This document shows positions 24,735 to 31,857 of a stretch of 47,447 nt of DNA, one piece after another. The position numbers and the translations under genes were made by a program. The number at the start of each line of letters is the position of its first letter. The stretch's first letter is position 1. The notes under the pieces were generated by a model. The model did no database searches and was not told the DNA's origin. It saw only the letters and a list, made by a program, of their open reading frames with translations. The stretch lies in NCBI GenBank assembly GCA_964444795.1, contig CAYUIQ010000036.1, forward strand, positions 1 to 47,447, written 5' to 3'. The stretch is from JABMRP01 sp964444795 (GTDB taxonomy: Bacteria > Planctomycetota > Planctomycetia > Pirellulales > Thermoguttaceae).

Positions 24735-25501
24735 CTAGATGCCGGTCATTCGCTTGGCGGTGGCGACGTCGGCGTGAGCCGGGCCGGCGTAAGCAAAGGT
24801 GGCGCAGGGGCGCATCCCCTTCAGCGCGCCGCCCTTCTTACTTCGGCGGGTGTCGCGAGCGAAGGAAGCGCCGGCTCCTTTAGTGACACGGGCGGGGGTG
24901 AACGTATCGGCGGGGAGGAGGCGGCCAAGGACGCCTTGCCGTGTGGTGAGCTGCCGAGTCAGCAGGGGCGTGGTGTCGTAACGTTTCGGCTCGCTGGGCA
25001 CGGCCCAGTAGAATTGCCGCAGGGCCGTCTCGGCGTCGACGACGTCGTCGTTCTCCTGGTCCAACTCGCCGTGGACGGCCGACCATTCCTTCGAGCCGAT
25101 GCTGCCGATCGACCAGAACAGGTTGTTGAAGGCGTCCCAACGGAAGCCCAGCGTGTCGGTGGGGGCCGGGTCACCGGGAGGATCTCGTCTCGCCACTTGT
25201 CGCCGGCCGTTTCCATGTTGGGCAGGCCGCAGATCACCGTTTCTTTGTGCTCGAACAGATGCCACATGATCGGCATCACGAAGCCGTGCATCGTTTTGCC
25301 GGCCTGGACGCACCCGGTCACGGCGACGCGGGTCCACTTTCCCGAGTCGATCGCATCGAGCAGCAGGCCGGCGTAGGGCTGGCGATAGTCTCGCCAGGCC
25401 AGGTTGCGCGACTCGCCCTCGGGGATCACCACCTCGTCGCGGGCGAACTGGCGGATCGAGCGGACCCGCGGCGCGCGGCTCGACTGGAGAAACCGCGACA
25501 T
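24735..25501 (-). pseudogene. Phage terminase large subunit (GpA type), internally deleted
   Basis: The N-terminal ~107 codons (from the ATG at 25501) read a GpA-type ATPase start: RQFARDEVVIPEGESRNLAW, then the Walker A-like VTGCVQAGKTMHG, then DKWRDEILPV. Near 25165-25185 the frame breaks, and the rest continues in another frame with the C-terminal part, TLGFRWDAFNNLFW and KEWSAVHGELDQENDDVV, down to the stop at 24735. The two parts together total about 255 codons, against roughly 550-700 in the family. The DExx box, the motor core and nearly all of the nuclease domain are missing. This is an internal deletion joining two frames, not a simple frameshift. The start follows the terS stop by one base (TGAGATG), so the two were coupled. 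Confidence 0.8.
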
Positions 25502-25502
25502 C

Positions 25503-26174
25503 TCACGGCGTGTCGTCGGTTGGATCGTCAGGGGTGGGAGCAGTGTCGGGATCAGGATCACCAGCGACAGGAGTGAGACTGTTATCGATTTCCCGTTGGG
25601 CATTCTCCAGAGCCTCGTTTAGGATTTCCGCCGCTTCGGGACCGCAGACGCGAGCCAGCGTCTCGCCGGCGGTGCGGAGGATCGCGGCGATGCGGTTGAG
25701 CGCTTCGTGGACTTCGTCCAACGGGAGGACCTGGCGTTGCTTCTCCCGGCGTTCGATCCGGGCCAGCAAGGTCCGTTCCTTGCGATACGATTCGAGCCAG
25801 GGGCTGCTGACGCCGGCCAGGAGTGGATCCTCGTCGTCGGCCGCCGCCAGCTTGCGGGCGTTGCGAGCCAGGAACTCGTACCAGGCCCGGAGCATCGTGG
25901 AGAGGTCGATCGTTTTGCCCCACGGCAGCCCGTAGCGCGCGTGCTGCTCGGCAAGCTGTTTCGCCTGGCGGCCAGACATTTCCAGCCAGTGTTTCTGCGG
26001 GATGGATCCGTAGAACTCCCAGCGGGTGCGCCCCTCGCGGGCCTTCTCGATCCGACGAAGCGCGCGGACCTCTTCCCGCTTCGGCGGCTCCCCGCGGCGG
26101 CGTTTCTCCAACACCCGGGCCGCCAGGTCGCGGTCGATCGCCTCGGACGCTGAGCTGCTTTGTGGGCCATCCAT
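25503..26174 (-). CDS. Probable phage terminase small subunit
   Basis: This ~223-residue helical protein lies directly before terL. TerS proteins bind the packaging site and hand the DNA to TerL. The composition fits: a helical basic N-terminus (RDLAARVLEKRRRGEPPKRE), a central segment with SGRQAKQLAEQHARYGLPWG, a long coiled helix pair (LLARIERREKQRQVLPLDEV), and an acidic Asp/Pro tail. The assignment rests on position and composition more than on a motif. I use the ATG at 26174. A TTG two codons earlier is in frame, and neither has a clear ribosome binding site. The first ~20 codons are themselves a copy of the tandem repeat upstream, which is unusual. Confidence 0.7.
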   Translation of the reverse strand: MDGPQSSSASEAIDRDLAARVLEKRRRGEPPKREEVRALRRIEKAREGRTRWEFYGSIPQKHWLEMSGRQAKQLAEQHARYGLPWGKTIDLSTMLRAWYEFLARNARKLAAADDEDPLLAGVSSPWLESYRKERTLLARIERREKQRQVLPLDEVHEALNRIAAILRTAGETLARVCGPEAAEILNEALENAQREIDNSLTPVAGDPDPDTAPTPDDPTDDTP

Positions 26175-26566
26175 CCGCAACCGGCGTGCATCCTTAGTTA
26201 GTCAGGAAAACCACCGAAGTGAGTCGATCTGCATACGTCAAGTTGCGGCTGATCGCCCTAAACGCTGTGCTGCTAGGCTGTTAGCCGTATCCACCCATCC
26301 GCCACCGGCGTGCATTTTGCCTTACTCAGGAAAAACACCGATTTGCGGTCGCAGCCGATCGCCCTAAACCCTGTGTTACTAGGCTGTTAGCCACGTCCAT
26401 CCGCCACCGACTGTAGTTTTGAGTTAGTCAGGAAGAACACCGAAGTAAGGCAAACCTGCGCATGTCAGTCGCGGCCGATCGCCCTAAACGCTGTGCTGCT
26501 ATGATATTAGACACATCCATCCATCCGCCACCGCAAGAAATTCTTACTTACTCAAGAAAAACACCC
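26136..26566. repeat. Degenerate ~102-124 bp tandem repeat array running into terS (candidate packaging site)
   Basis: Three conserved blocks recur in order. GATCGCCCTAAACGCTGTGC and close variants sit at 26251, 26357 and 26477, with a diverged copy at 26136 inside terS. CCATCCGCCACCG and variants sit at 26171, 26295, 26397 and 26521. TCAGGAAAAACACCGA and variants sit at 26202, 26326, 26428 and 26552. Periods range from 102 to 124 bases. The sequence between units is poorly conserved and the frames are broken, so conservation is at the DNA level. The copy in terS covers its first ~15 codons. P22 and SPP1 phages have pac sites in or beside terS, which makes TerS binding a natural hypothesis. 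Apart from terS, 26175-26589 holds no gene. Confidence 0.75.
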
Positions 26567-26589
26567 TTTTGCGTATAAAAACCGCCCGA

Positions 26590-26835
26590 TCAACTACCCG
26601 CGCGGCGCCTCATTAGCCCCAAAGGACCCCAAAGGGGGGGCGGGGAGGGGTGCTTGACGGCTGAGGGCCTTGCTGTCGGCGGATACAGGTTTCGCGTAAT
26701 TGCCGGAGTTTCCCTTGTCCCGCCGGGGCCTTCGTCCGTTGGCGCGGGGGTCCCCAATCCATTCCCTTCCAGGGCAGCGATGGCCTCCGGTATGGTGCCG
26801 ATGCCTCGCAGTGCCAGGGCATGGATTTGGCCCAC
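26590..26835 (-). CDS. Small hypothetical phage protein
   Basis: The protein has about 81 residues and opens (GTG start) with GQIHALALRGIGTIPEAIAA, a plausible helical pattern, followed by LEGNGLGTPAPTDEG and a Pro-rich tail. The GIGTIPEAIAALEGNGLGTP segment looks like the C-terminal HTH of serine recombinases, but too little is present to call one. An overlapping frame starts with an ATG at 26870, directly after dnaB (MNHEHDTSRRHADPW), so the true gene may start there and contain a frameshift near 26825. Confidence 0.4.
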   Translation of the reverse strand: MGQIHALALRGIGTIPEAIAALEGNGLGTPAPTDEGPGGTRETPAITRNLYPPTARPSAVKHPSPPPLWGPLGLMRRRAGS

Positions 26836-26880
26836 GGGTCTGCGTGGCGTCGGCTCGTGTCGTGTTCGTGGTTCATGTCT

Positions 26881-28236
26881 CTACTGATCGAACTCGGCCC
26901 AAGTGTCGATCGCACCGGTGAAGCTTGTCGTCCGGCCGTCCCAAGCCAGTTCAAACTGGCCGGTCGGGCCGTTGCGGTTTTTTCCGACGAAGAGCATTGC
27001 CTTGCCGTTGCCGTCCGGCTCGCTGGGCTGGCCGGCGTCCGGGCGATGCAGGAAAAGCACCGCGTCGCTATCTTGCTCGATGTTTCCCGATTCGCGCAGG
27101 TGCGATAGGAGCGGTTGCTGGTTGTTCCCCGCTTCGGCCTGCCGGTTCAATTGGGCGAGGCACAGCACGGGCGTATCGAGTTCTCGGGCGATGGCCTTCA
27201 GGTCTCCGACCAACTGTCCGACCGCCTCCCATCGCCGAGCCCGTGGATTTGCTGGTGTGATTCTTGTCAGGTAGTCCACGACGATCAGGCTCAGGCCGCC
27301 TTGCCGTTTCATTCGGCGCGCGGATCGTCGCACGTCGGCCACCGTTTGCCGGGGCTGGTCGTCAATCAAGAGCACGGCCTTGGGAAACGCGCCGGCCGCC
27401 ACCTGCAGCGTCTCCAATTCGGCTTCGGTCACCAGGCCGTTGCGCAAACGGTTGCCGTCCATGTCGGCACGGCCCGCAAGCAGCCTGCTGAGGAGTTCAA
27501 CTCGCCCCATTTCGAGTGAGATAAACAACACACGACGGCCGTGGTCCGCGGAGTAGGCCGACACCTGAATTGCCAGGGCGGTCTTACCGACACCTGGGCG
27601 GGCCGCGAGTACGGTGAGTTCCCCGGGGAACAATCCGCCGATCTCTTGATCGAACGCAAAGAGCCCCGTCGGCAAGCCGCCATCGCGTTCGCCCATGCGT
27701 AGCTCGCGAGCTCGGGCGACTGCCTCGAGCGCCGCGTCGGCCGCGTCCACCGCTTCGGTTGTCGTGCGTTCGTCGGCCACGTCCCGTTCGACGCGATCGA
27801 GAATTGTGTCAGCCGCGTCGTCGCCGCTGTGTGCCGCACGGAGCCCGTCTGCCAGGGCATGGATCAACCGCCGCTGCCCGGCCGTCTTGCGCACGTCACG
27901 GGCATAGTGGATGACGTTCAACGGCGCCCCGGCGTTGCCGATGAGTTTCGCCAGATAGGCCTTGCCGCCGGTGGCTTCCATCTTGCCGGCTTGTTTGAGC
28001 CAATCAACCACCATCGGCGGGTCGATGGCACGGCCGGACCGGTCGATCATCCGGATGATCTCAAACAACTCCCCATGGGAACCCTGGTAGAAATCCGGAC
28101 CACGGACCACGTCGGCCACGTCATCCATCACGGGGTTTCCGCCGACGATCAGTCCGCCAAGCAGTGCGCGCTCGGCGTCCAAGTTGTGCGGCGGGACGCG
28201 GTCGAGGAGTTCGGCGGTGGGTGCTTTGGTGGTCAA
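26881..28236 (-). CDS. dnaB: Replicative DNA helicase, DnaB family (phage)
   Basis: This 451-residue hexameric helicase unwinds DNA at the fork during replication of the element. The N-terminal DnaB domain starts with VPPHNLDAERALLGGLI. The RecA-like domain has GLFAFDQEIGGLFPGEL, Walker A ARPGVGKTALA near residue 218, LFISLEM, Walker B LSLIVVDYL, LCLAQLNRQAE and the ending HLRESGNIEQDSDAVLFLH. Length is normal. The TTG start at 28236 overlaps the stop of the loader gene (TTGA), so translation is coupled. It is distinct from a chromosomal dnaB in length and company, and belongs to the phage replication block. Confidence 0.93.
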   Translation of the reverse strand: MTTKAPTAELLDRVPPHNLDAERALLGGLIVGGNPVMDDVADVVRGPDFYQGSHGELFEIIRMIDRSGRAIDPPMVVDWLKQAGKMEATGGKAYLAKLIGNAGAPLNVIHYARDVRKTAGQRRLIHALADGLRAAHSGDDAADTILDRVERDVADERTTTEAVDAADAALEAVARARELRMGERDGGLPTGLFAFDQEIGGLFPGELTVLAARPGVGKTALAIQVSAYSADHGRRVLFISLEMGRVELLSRLLAGRADMDGNRLRNGLVTEAELETLQVAAGAFPKAVLLIDDQPRQTVADVRRSARRMKRQGGLSLIVVDYLTRITPANPRARRWEAVGQLVGDLKAIARELDTPVLCLAQLNRQAEAGNNQQPLLSHLRESGNIEQDSDAVLFLHRPDAGQPSEPDGNGKAMLFVGKNRNGPTGQFELAWDGRTTSFTGAIDTWAEFDQ

Positions 28237-28937
28237 CCTTCACCTCTCCGGTCGGTCGCTTCTAACCTGAACACCGAACCGGCGGTCAACCGGCTGGCAA
28301 CCCTATCATCGAACATTTCCCCGATTTCACCGGGTGACAGGTTGGAGATGTAGAGTCCAATCCGCTGGTGTTGAAATTCGCGGTGGTCGAGAGTGCCCTT
28401 TAGGGTGGCGTACTGGAGATCTCCCACCTTGGAGCGCTCGCCGATTTCGTCGAGAACGATCAGTTCGTCCGGGTCGTACGATCGCGATTCCCTACGCATC
28501 ACGGCGTCGCACTCTTGCTCCAACGTCGAGAAGCGTGGATGTCGGATTAGGTCGCAAAACGCGAGCCCGGCGTAGCTCTTGCCGCTGCCCACCGGTCCCC
28601 AGATAAGCAACGGCCAGCGGGCCTTGCCGGCGGCCAACCTGCCGAACAATTCACACAATTCAGGGTCTACTTCCGAAAGAGTTCTCGGCACCTTGGCGTA
28701 GATCTGCCGACTTGGCGGATGCAATGCGAGTTCGGCGAAACCCAGAGGTTTCTCTGGCTCCCGAGAGTCTTGGCCCGACCGGACAAGTTCGATGATCGCT
28801 TCGGGATCGCCCGCCTTTGCCCTCTCAACCAGCTCCGCGCGCCGGGGGGCACTGGTCGTAGCGGGCGTACTTCCCGGCGGCTGCCGGAATGCGGCCGGGG
28901 GTGCTGCCGGCTTGGCCGTTTCGTTTGTGGCTTTCAT
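28233..28937 (-). CDS. DnaC-like helicase loader ATPase
   Basis: This 234-residue AAA+ protein loads DnaB at the origin. The N-terminal ~75 residues are a Pro/Ala-rich, flexible region. The ATPase has Walker A LLIWGPVGSGKSYAG near residues 107-121, Walker B ELIVLDEIG near 158, and the C-terminal MFDDRVASRLTAGSVFRLEA of the DnaC/IstB group. It lies between the initiator gene and dnaB, the standard phage order. Its ATG at 28937 lies 113 bases inside the end of the initiator gene. That overlap is long, but the upstream GGAAGA supports this start and no better ATG follows. Confidence 0.88.
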   Translation of the reverse strand: MKATNETAKPAAPPAAFRQPPGSTPATTSAPRRAELVERAKAGDPEAIIELVRSGQDSREPEKPLGFAELALHPPSRQIYAKVPRTLSEVDPELCELFGRLAAGKARWPLLIWGPVGSGKSYAGLAFCDLIRHPRFSTLEQECDAVMRRESRSYDPDELIVLDEIGERSKVGDLQYATLKGTLDHREFQHQRIGLYISNLSPGEIGEMFDDRVASRLTAGSVFRLEATDRRGEG

Positions 28938-29679
28938 TGGATGGGTTCTTCCGCTTCAAATTGAGTTGATCAAATTTTTCCCGGAGCTTGGCGGGGCTCA
29001 GGATATTACTCTGCCAGAAGCTATCCGCGTTGGCCCACTCGAATACCGCCCGGATGTCTTCCGGGACCCGGTTGTCGCGCTCGCGCATCAAACGGATCTT
29101 GTTGGCCCAGCGGTCCAGATTGGGTTGCTTGAAGCCTGGCATCTGCTCCCGTAGCTTCCCAAGCATCCACCGGGCCGTGGCCATGTCCGCTTCGTCGGAG
29201 TGAAGCTTCCGGCTTGAAGGAGGCGCAGCCTCCCTGGGTCTTGTTTGAGGGGTCTTTTTCAATGGTTCTTGTTCCAGGTACGCTGGTGACACCCCCCCAG
29301 GTACGCTGGTGACATTATCCGTTTGGGGGCCAGGTACACTGGTGACACCAACCGCGTGGGGGGTAATGGTGTAGATGTTGTGTCGCACCTTCCCGCCTCT
29401 GGCCGGCCGCTCGACGGTGATGAAGCCGGCCGCCTCCAGCGCCTTGATTGCCCTCGGCACCGTACTTTTCGATTTCCGGGCTTCCTTGCAGATAGTGACC
29501 ATCGACGGCCACGCCTGCATCTCGGCGTTGCTGTGATCGCCGAGCACGCAATACACGGCGAGTCCGGCGTCTCCGATCTCGTGAAGGATTCGCACGGCGA
29601 CACCGTTGTACAGTTTGAACCACCCACTGGCCGGCGGTTCGCTGCTGTCCGATCGGTGCTGTTGTTTTCCGCTGGCCAT
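28825..29679 (-). CDS. Phage replication initiator with winged helix (O-like)
   Basis: This 284-residue protein has an N-terminal winged helix-turn-helix of the HTH_36/replication-O type: GWFKLYNGVAVRILHEIGDA, SMVTICKEARKSKSTVPRAI, KALEAAGFITVERPARGG. The middle is low complexity because the DNA there carries three iterons, giving repeated TSVPG. The C-terminal half (residues ~145-235) has a helical domain, TARWMLGKLREQMPGFKQPN and DIRAVFEWANADSFWQSNIL, which may contact the loader. It is followed by the loader and DnaB genes, as O is followed by P in lambdoid phages. It starts three bases after the upstream gene. Confidence 0.85.
   Translation of the reverse strand: MASGKQQHRSDSSEPPASGWFKLYNGVAVRILHEIGDAGLAVYCVLGDHSNAEMQAWPSMVTICKEARKSKSTVPRAIKALEAAGFITVERPARGGKVRHNIYTITPHAVGVTSVPGPQTDNVTSVPGGVSPAYLEQEPLKKTPQTRPREAAPPSSRKLHSDEADMATARWMLGKLREQMPGFKQPNLDRWANKIRLMRERDNRVPEDIRAVFEWANADSFWQSNILSPAKLREKFDQLNLKRKNPSNESHKRNGQAGSTPGRIPAAAGKYARYDQCPPARGAG
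29274..29347. repeat. Three origin-type iterons inside the initiator gene
   Basis: CCAGGTACRCTGGTGACA occurs three times as an 18-bp unit, at 29274-29291, 29297-29314 and 29330-29347. The first two are identical and the third differs by one base. Starts are 23 and 33 bases apart. Each unit has an internal dyad, CCAG...CTGG. A T-rich stretch lies beside them at about 29240-29273. Lambda carries its origin the same way, as iterons with internal dyads in the middle of gene O next to an AT-rich segment. This is the likely origin of replication of the element. Confidence 0.75.
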
Positions 29680-29682
29680 CCA

Positions 29683-29898
29683 TCACCCCACGGGTACCCC
29701 GACCGTTGTCCTGGTCTGGTCGACCGTGCCGAACCGGTCGCACTCTCCCGCGTCGATCGTCGGGCTGACGTGCTCGTTCTGAATCCATTTGACCGCCGCG
29801 CACGGTGCCGGATGACCTCGATCGCGCATCTGCTGATCGAGATGTCGGCACGCCTTGCACACGGGCTGGCAGCCGTGGATGAAATTGCTACTGGGCAC
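29683..29898 (-). CDS. Small Cys-rich phage protein
   Basis: This 71-residue protein has CQPVCKACRHLDQ and a further cysteine about 16 residues later (Cys10, Cys14, Cys17, Cys33, Cys53), a pattern that could bind zinc. No named family. The GTG start is strongly supported by GGAGGAATAATCC just upstream. It lies between the excisionase-type gene and the initiator gene in the same operon. Confidence 0.6.
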   Translation of the reverse strand: MPSSNFIHGCQPVCKACRHLDQQMRDRGHPAPCAAVKWIQNEHVSPTIDAGECDRFGTVDQTRTTVGVPVG

Positions 29899-29933
29899 GG
29901 ATTATTCCTCCGTGATTTCGTGTGTGCATTGGG

Positions 29934-30209
29934 TTATCCGGTCCGGATCCCCCGTCCTCGGGTCAATTGCCGTGTCGCCCCCAGGAACAACTGATCGATC
30001 TCTTGCCGGTCGACCAGCACTTTGCCGGGACACGGCCGAAGCCCCTTCAGATCGCCACGATCGATCAAGCGGCGCAGCGACTTTTCGGACAGGCCGGCGT
30101 AGCGGGACGCCGCCCCAAGCGGTAAGAACCGGGGCGCCGGTTCAGACTGCCGGGCAAGAAGCTGATCGAGCTTACGGTCGATGGCGGCGAGGGTATCGGG
30201 GGACGTCAT
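29934..30209 (-). CDS. Excisionase/MerR-type helix-turn-helix protein
   Basis: This 91-residue protein has a DNA-binding helix-turn-helix of the excisionase (HTH_17) type over residues ~28-75: FLPLGAASRYAGLSEKSLRR, LIDRGDLKGL, KVLVDRQEIDQLFLG. Such proteins serve as recombination directionality factors or early regulators. Its ATG overlaps the stop of the 53-residue gene upstream (ATGA). No integrase is present in the window for it to assist. Confidence 0.8.
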   Translation of the reverse strand: MTSPDTLAAIDRKLDQLLARQSEPAPRFLPLGAASRYAGLSEKSLRRLIDRGDLKGLRPCPGKVLVDRQEIDQLFLGATRQLTRGRGIRTG

Positions 30210-30367
30210 TGGGCGGCCTCCGTACGCTTCAGTTCCTCACGCTTTCGACGCTCGACGGCCCGACGAAGGATCCGCGTTGCCTGGGCGTCAGGGCCAGCCG
30301 CTTGCTCGGTCTCGAAGAGCATACGACAGAGTTCGGCCAAGGGGATGTCTGAGAGGTGGTTGCTCAT
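30206..30367 (-). CDS. Small charged phage protein
   Basis: This 53-residue protein begins MSNHLSDIPLAELCRMLFET and ends RRKREELKRTEAAQ, a helical, charged small protein. It is supported by the ATGA overlap with the excisionase-type gene and by good coding composition. There is no ribosome binding site. A -10-like TATTCT ends six bases before the ATG, which suggests a leaderless transcript. Confidence 0.6.
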   Translation of the reverse strand: MSNHLSDIPLAELCRMLFETEQAAGPDAQATRILRRAVERRKREELKRTEAAQ

Positions 30368-30373
30368 ACCCGC

Positions 30374-30500
30374 AGAATACGGGCGGAGAGGGGAGTCGTG
30401 TTGTCAATGGACGTCCGCTGGACGCTGGACGCAAGAGAGGAGCCTGGAAATACAGGCACTTGGCGAGCAATTTATTTTCCCGCTGGACGTTCGTTGGACG
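30374..30500 (-). promoter_or_regulatory. Candidate early promoter with operator-like repeats
   Basis: The gap upstream of the 53-residue gene has TTGACA on the minus strand (30407 down to 30402), and TATTCT (30379 down to 30374) six bases before that gene's ATG. Five copies of TGGACG (plus strand: 30408, 30419, 30426, 30484, 30495) surround the -35 in two clusters. The 22-base spacing between TTGACA and TATTCT is too long for one simple promoter. The repeat clusters look like a regulator's operator. Confidence 0.4.
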
Positions 30501-30512
30501 CGCGTCCGTGGG

Positions 30513-31454
30513 CTATTCTCCCGAATTCATCTCGTCAATCACGGGTTGAACGGCGTTAAGTTGATAGAGAAATTTCGGGTCGCGTGACTTTCTTTCAGAA
30601 CGGGAGACTTCCATCCAGCCTTCGCCGTTCTGTTTTCGCCAGCGTTCAAGCCGCTTGCGCAGCGCATCTTGAGGAACGTTGTGATGTTTCGCCAGATCCT
30701 TCGGACTCCACCAGCTAGCGGCATCTGTGGCGGGTGATTGCCCGCCATCCTCTTCCGGTGACTCATTATAGTCCCTCGCGAGAACGTTGTCTTCGTGGCG
30801 GCGTAGTCCGCCAGAGCCGGGCGGACTTTGCTCGGGCGTTTCGGGTGCCGTGGAGCTACCCTCAGCGTCTCGCGTCTCAACGAGAGATCCCGCCTTCTCG
30901 GCTTCCTCCCGCAAGCAAGAGGCCGCATGCTCCATCTCCTGCCGAATGCTGTCAGGGAAGGGTCCTTCTGGATCCGGTCGATACCTTTGTGGCCTCCGTT
31001 TTCTGATTCTCTGAACACGTCGCCCGTCTTCAAGCGGCCAAATGGTGCGCGGATGCGCGTCCGGCAACCTCAGCCACGACTTGACTGCCCGCAGGTATTC
31101 CTGTAGGCGATGAAGCAAGCCCTCGATCAACGCCGTGCGGTCTCCCCAACCCCAACATCCCCCGAGGAGGTGGACATTCTTCGGTTCTGTCTTGTTTGGA
31201 AAAAAACCGCCAGGCACAAGCGGCCCGAACAGGAGCTTCTCCAGTTTTGCGATTTCTGCCGGTGCTGATCGGAGGCCCGGCCCACCCCTGGCCCACTCGA
31301 AGCCATTAAAGCCAGGCAAACAGGCGGGATTGTCGCCCGTATCCAAGCGGACGTAGTTCCGCAGATAAGCTGCGGCCAGTTTTGCTGCGTCGGCTATCTG
31401 TTTGATAGTGTCGATCGACGGGAAGGGACCTCTATGATAGTAACTTTGATCCAC
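30513..31454 (-). CDS. Hypothetical phage protein with C-terminal helix-turn-helix
   Basis: The protein has about 313 residues. The N-terminal part has PSIDTIKQIADAAKLAAAYL and a Gly/Trp-rich segment (LLGGCWGWGDRTALIEGLLH). The middle is long, Pro/Glu-rich and probably disordered. The C-terminal ~70 residues read WWSPKDLAKHHNVPQDALRK and RLERWRKQNGEGWMEV, a helix-turn-helix of the kind used to bind DNA. I use the GTG at 31454, with GAGGTGA five bases upstream. In-frame GTG and TTG codons up to 31478 are alternatives. It is the first gene of the element, next to the tRNA junction, and I suspect a regulator. Confidence 0.7.
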   Translation of the reverse strand: MDQSYYHRGPFPSIDTIKQIADAAKLAAAYLRNYVRLDTGDNPACLPGFNGFEWARGGPGLRSAPAEIAKLEKLLFGPLVPGGFFPNKTEPKNVHLLGGCWGWGDRTALIEGLLHRLQEYLRAVKSWLRLPDAHPRTIWPLEDGRRVQRIRKRRPQRYRPDPEGPFPDSIRQEMEHAASCLREEAEKAGSLVETRDAEGSSTAPETPEQSPPGSGGLRRHEDNVLARDYNESPEEDGGQSPATDAASWWSPKDLAKHHNVPQDALRKRLERWRKQNGEGWMEVSRSERKSRDPKFLYQLNAVQPVIDEMNSGE

Positions 31455-31705
31455 CGACGTCACCTCTCTGGGCGGCAACCTCTGGTGAAAAAGACAGCCC
31501 AGCGGACCGGCCAGAGTACCGGCTTTCGGGAGCTACCCTAGCCGGGCTGCGAATCGAGTCTGTGGCACCTACGGGGGGTTCTGACTAACCGGGGTAAAAA
31601 AGTGTGGAAGAATTGTGGAAGTTTGGGGTCCAATTGGGTCCAAATCGGGCCTTTTCCGTGTCCATCGCGGTTCGCCGAGAAGTCACGAAAACCCTATAAA
31701 ACACG

Positions 31706-31744
31706 GGGGTTTCGGCGTTTTTCACCGCTTGGCCGAAACACCCC
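31706..31744 (-). terminator. Terminator-like hairpin directly after the cut tRNA
   Basis: On the minus strand GGGG, two unpaired bases and TTTCGGC (31744-31732) pair with GCCGAAA and CCCC (31716-31706) across a ~15-base loop. GTGTTTT follows. It would stop transcripts from the tRNA-Leu promoter. Confidence 0.4.
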
Positions 31745-31751
31745 GGACGGC

Positions 31752-31790
31752 ATTTTGAATCCAGCGCGTCTGCCATTCCGCCACTCCGGC
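31752..31790 (-). tRNA. tRNA-Leu(CAA), 5' half only
   Basis: The minus strand from 31790 reads the acceptor 5' strand GCCGGAG, position 8-9 TG, a D-arm GCGGAATGGCAGACGC, then the anticodon arm CTGGA with loop TTCAAAA (anticodon CAA). The 3' strand of the anticodon stem should be TCCAG, but the sequence reads TGCCG. No variable arm, T-arm or acceptor 3' strand follows within the next 250 bases. The gene is therefore interrupted at the 3' edge of the anticodon loop, a known crossover position for tyrosine integrases. I found no matching 3' half elsewhere in the window. Confidence 0.75.
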
Positions 31791-31828
31791 TGGCGTGGTT
31801 GCGGTCGGTGGACCGTTTGTGGACCCGG

Positions 31829-31857
31829 ATTGTACGAGACGGGTTGGATCTTGGCAA
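31829..31857 (-). promoter_or_regulatory. tRNA-Leu promoter
   Basis: TTGCCA (31857-31852), a 17-base spacer and TACAAT (31834-31829) on the minus strand, 38 bases before the tRNA 5' end. A good sigma-70-type match that is still intact although the tRNA it serves is broken. Confidence 0.65.

Noticed and set aside
26136..26566. CRISPR array
   Set aside because: Units are degenerate, 102-124 bases long with several conserved blocks, and no cas genes are present.
29274..29347. CRISPR or simple coding repeat
   Set aside because: Spacers of 5 and 15 bases are too short for CRISPR. Dyad symmetry and position in the initiator gene fit iterons.
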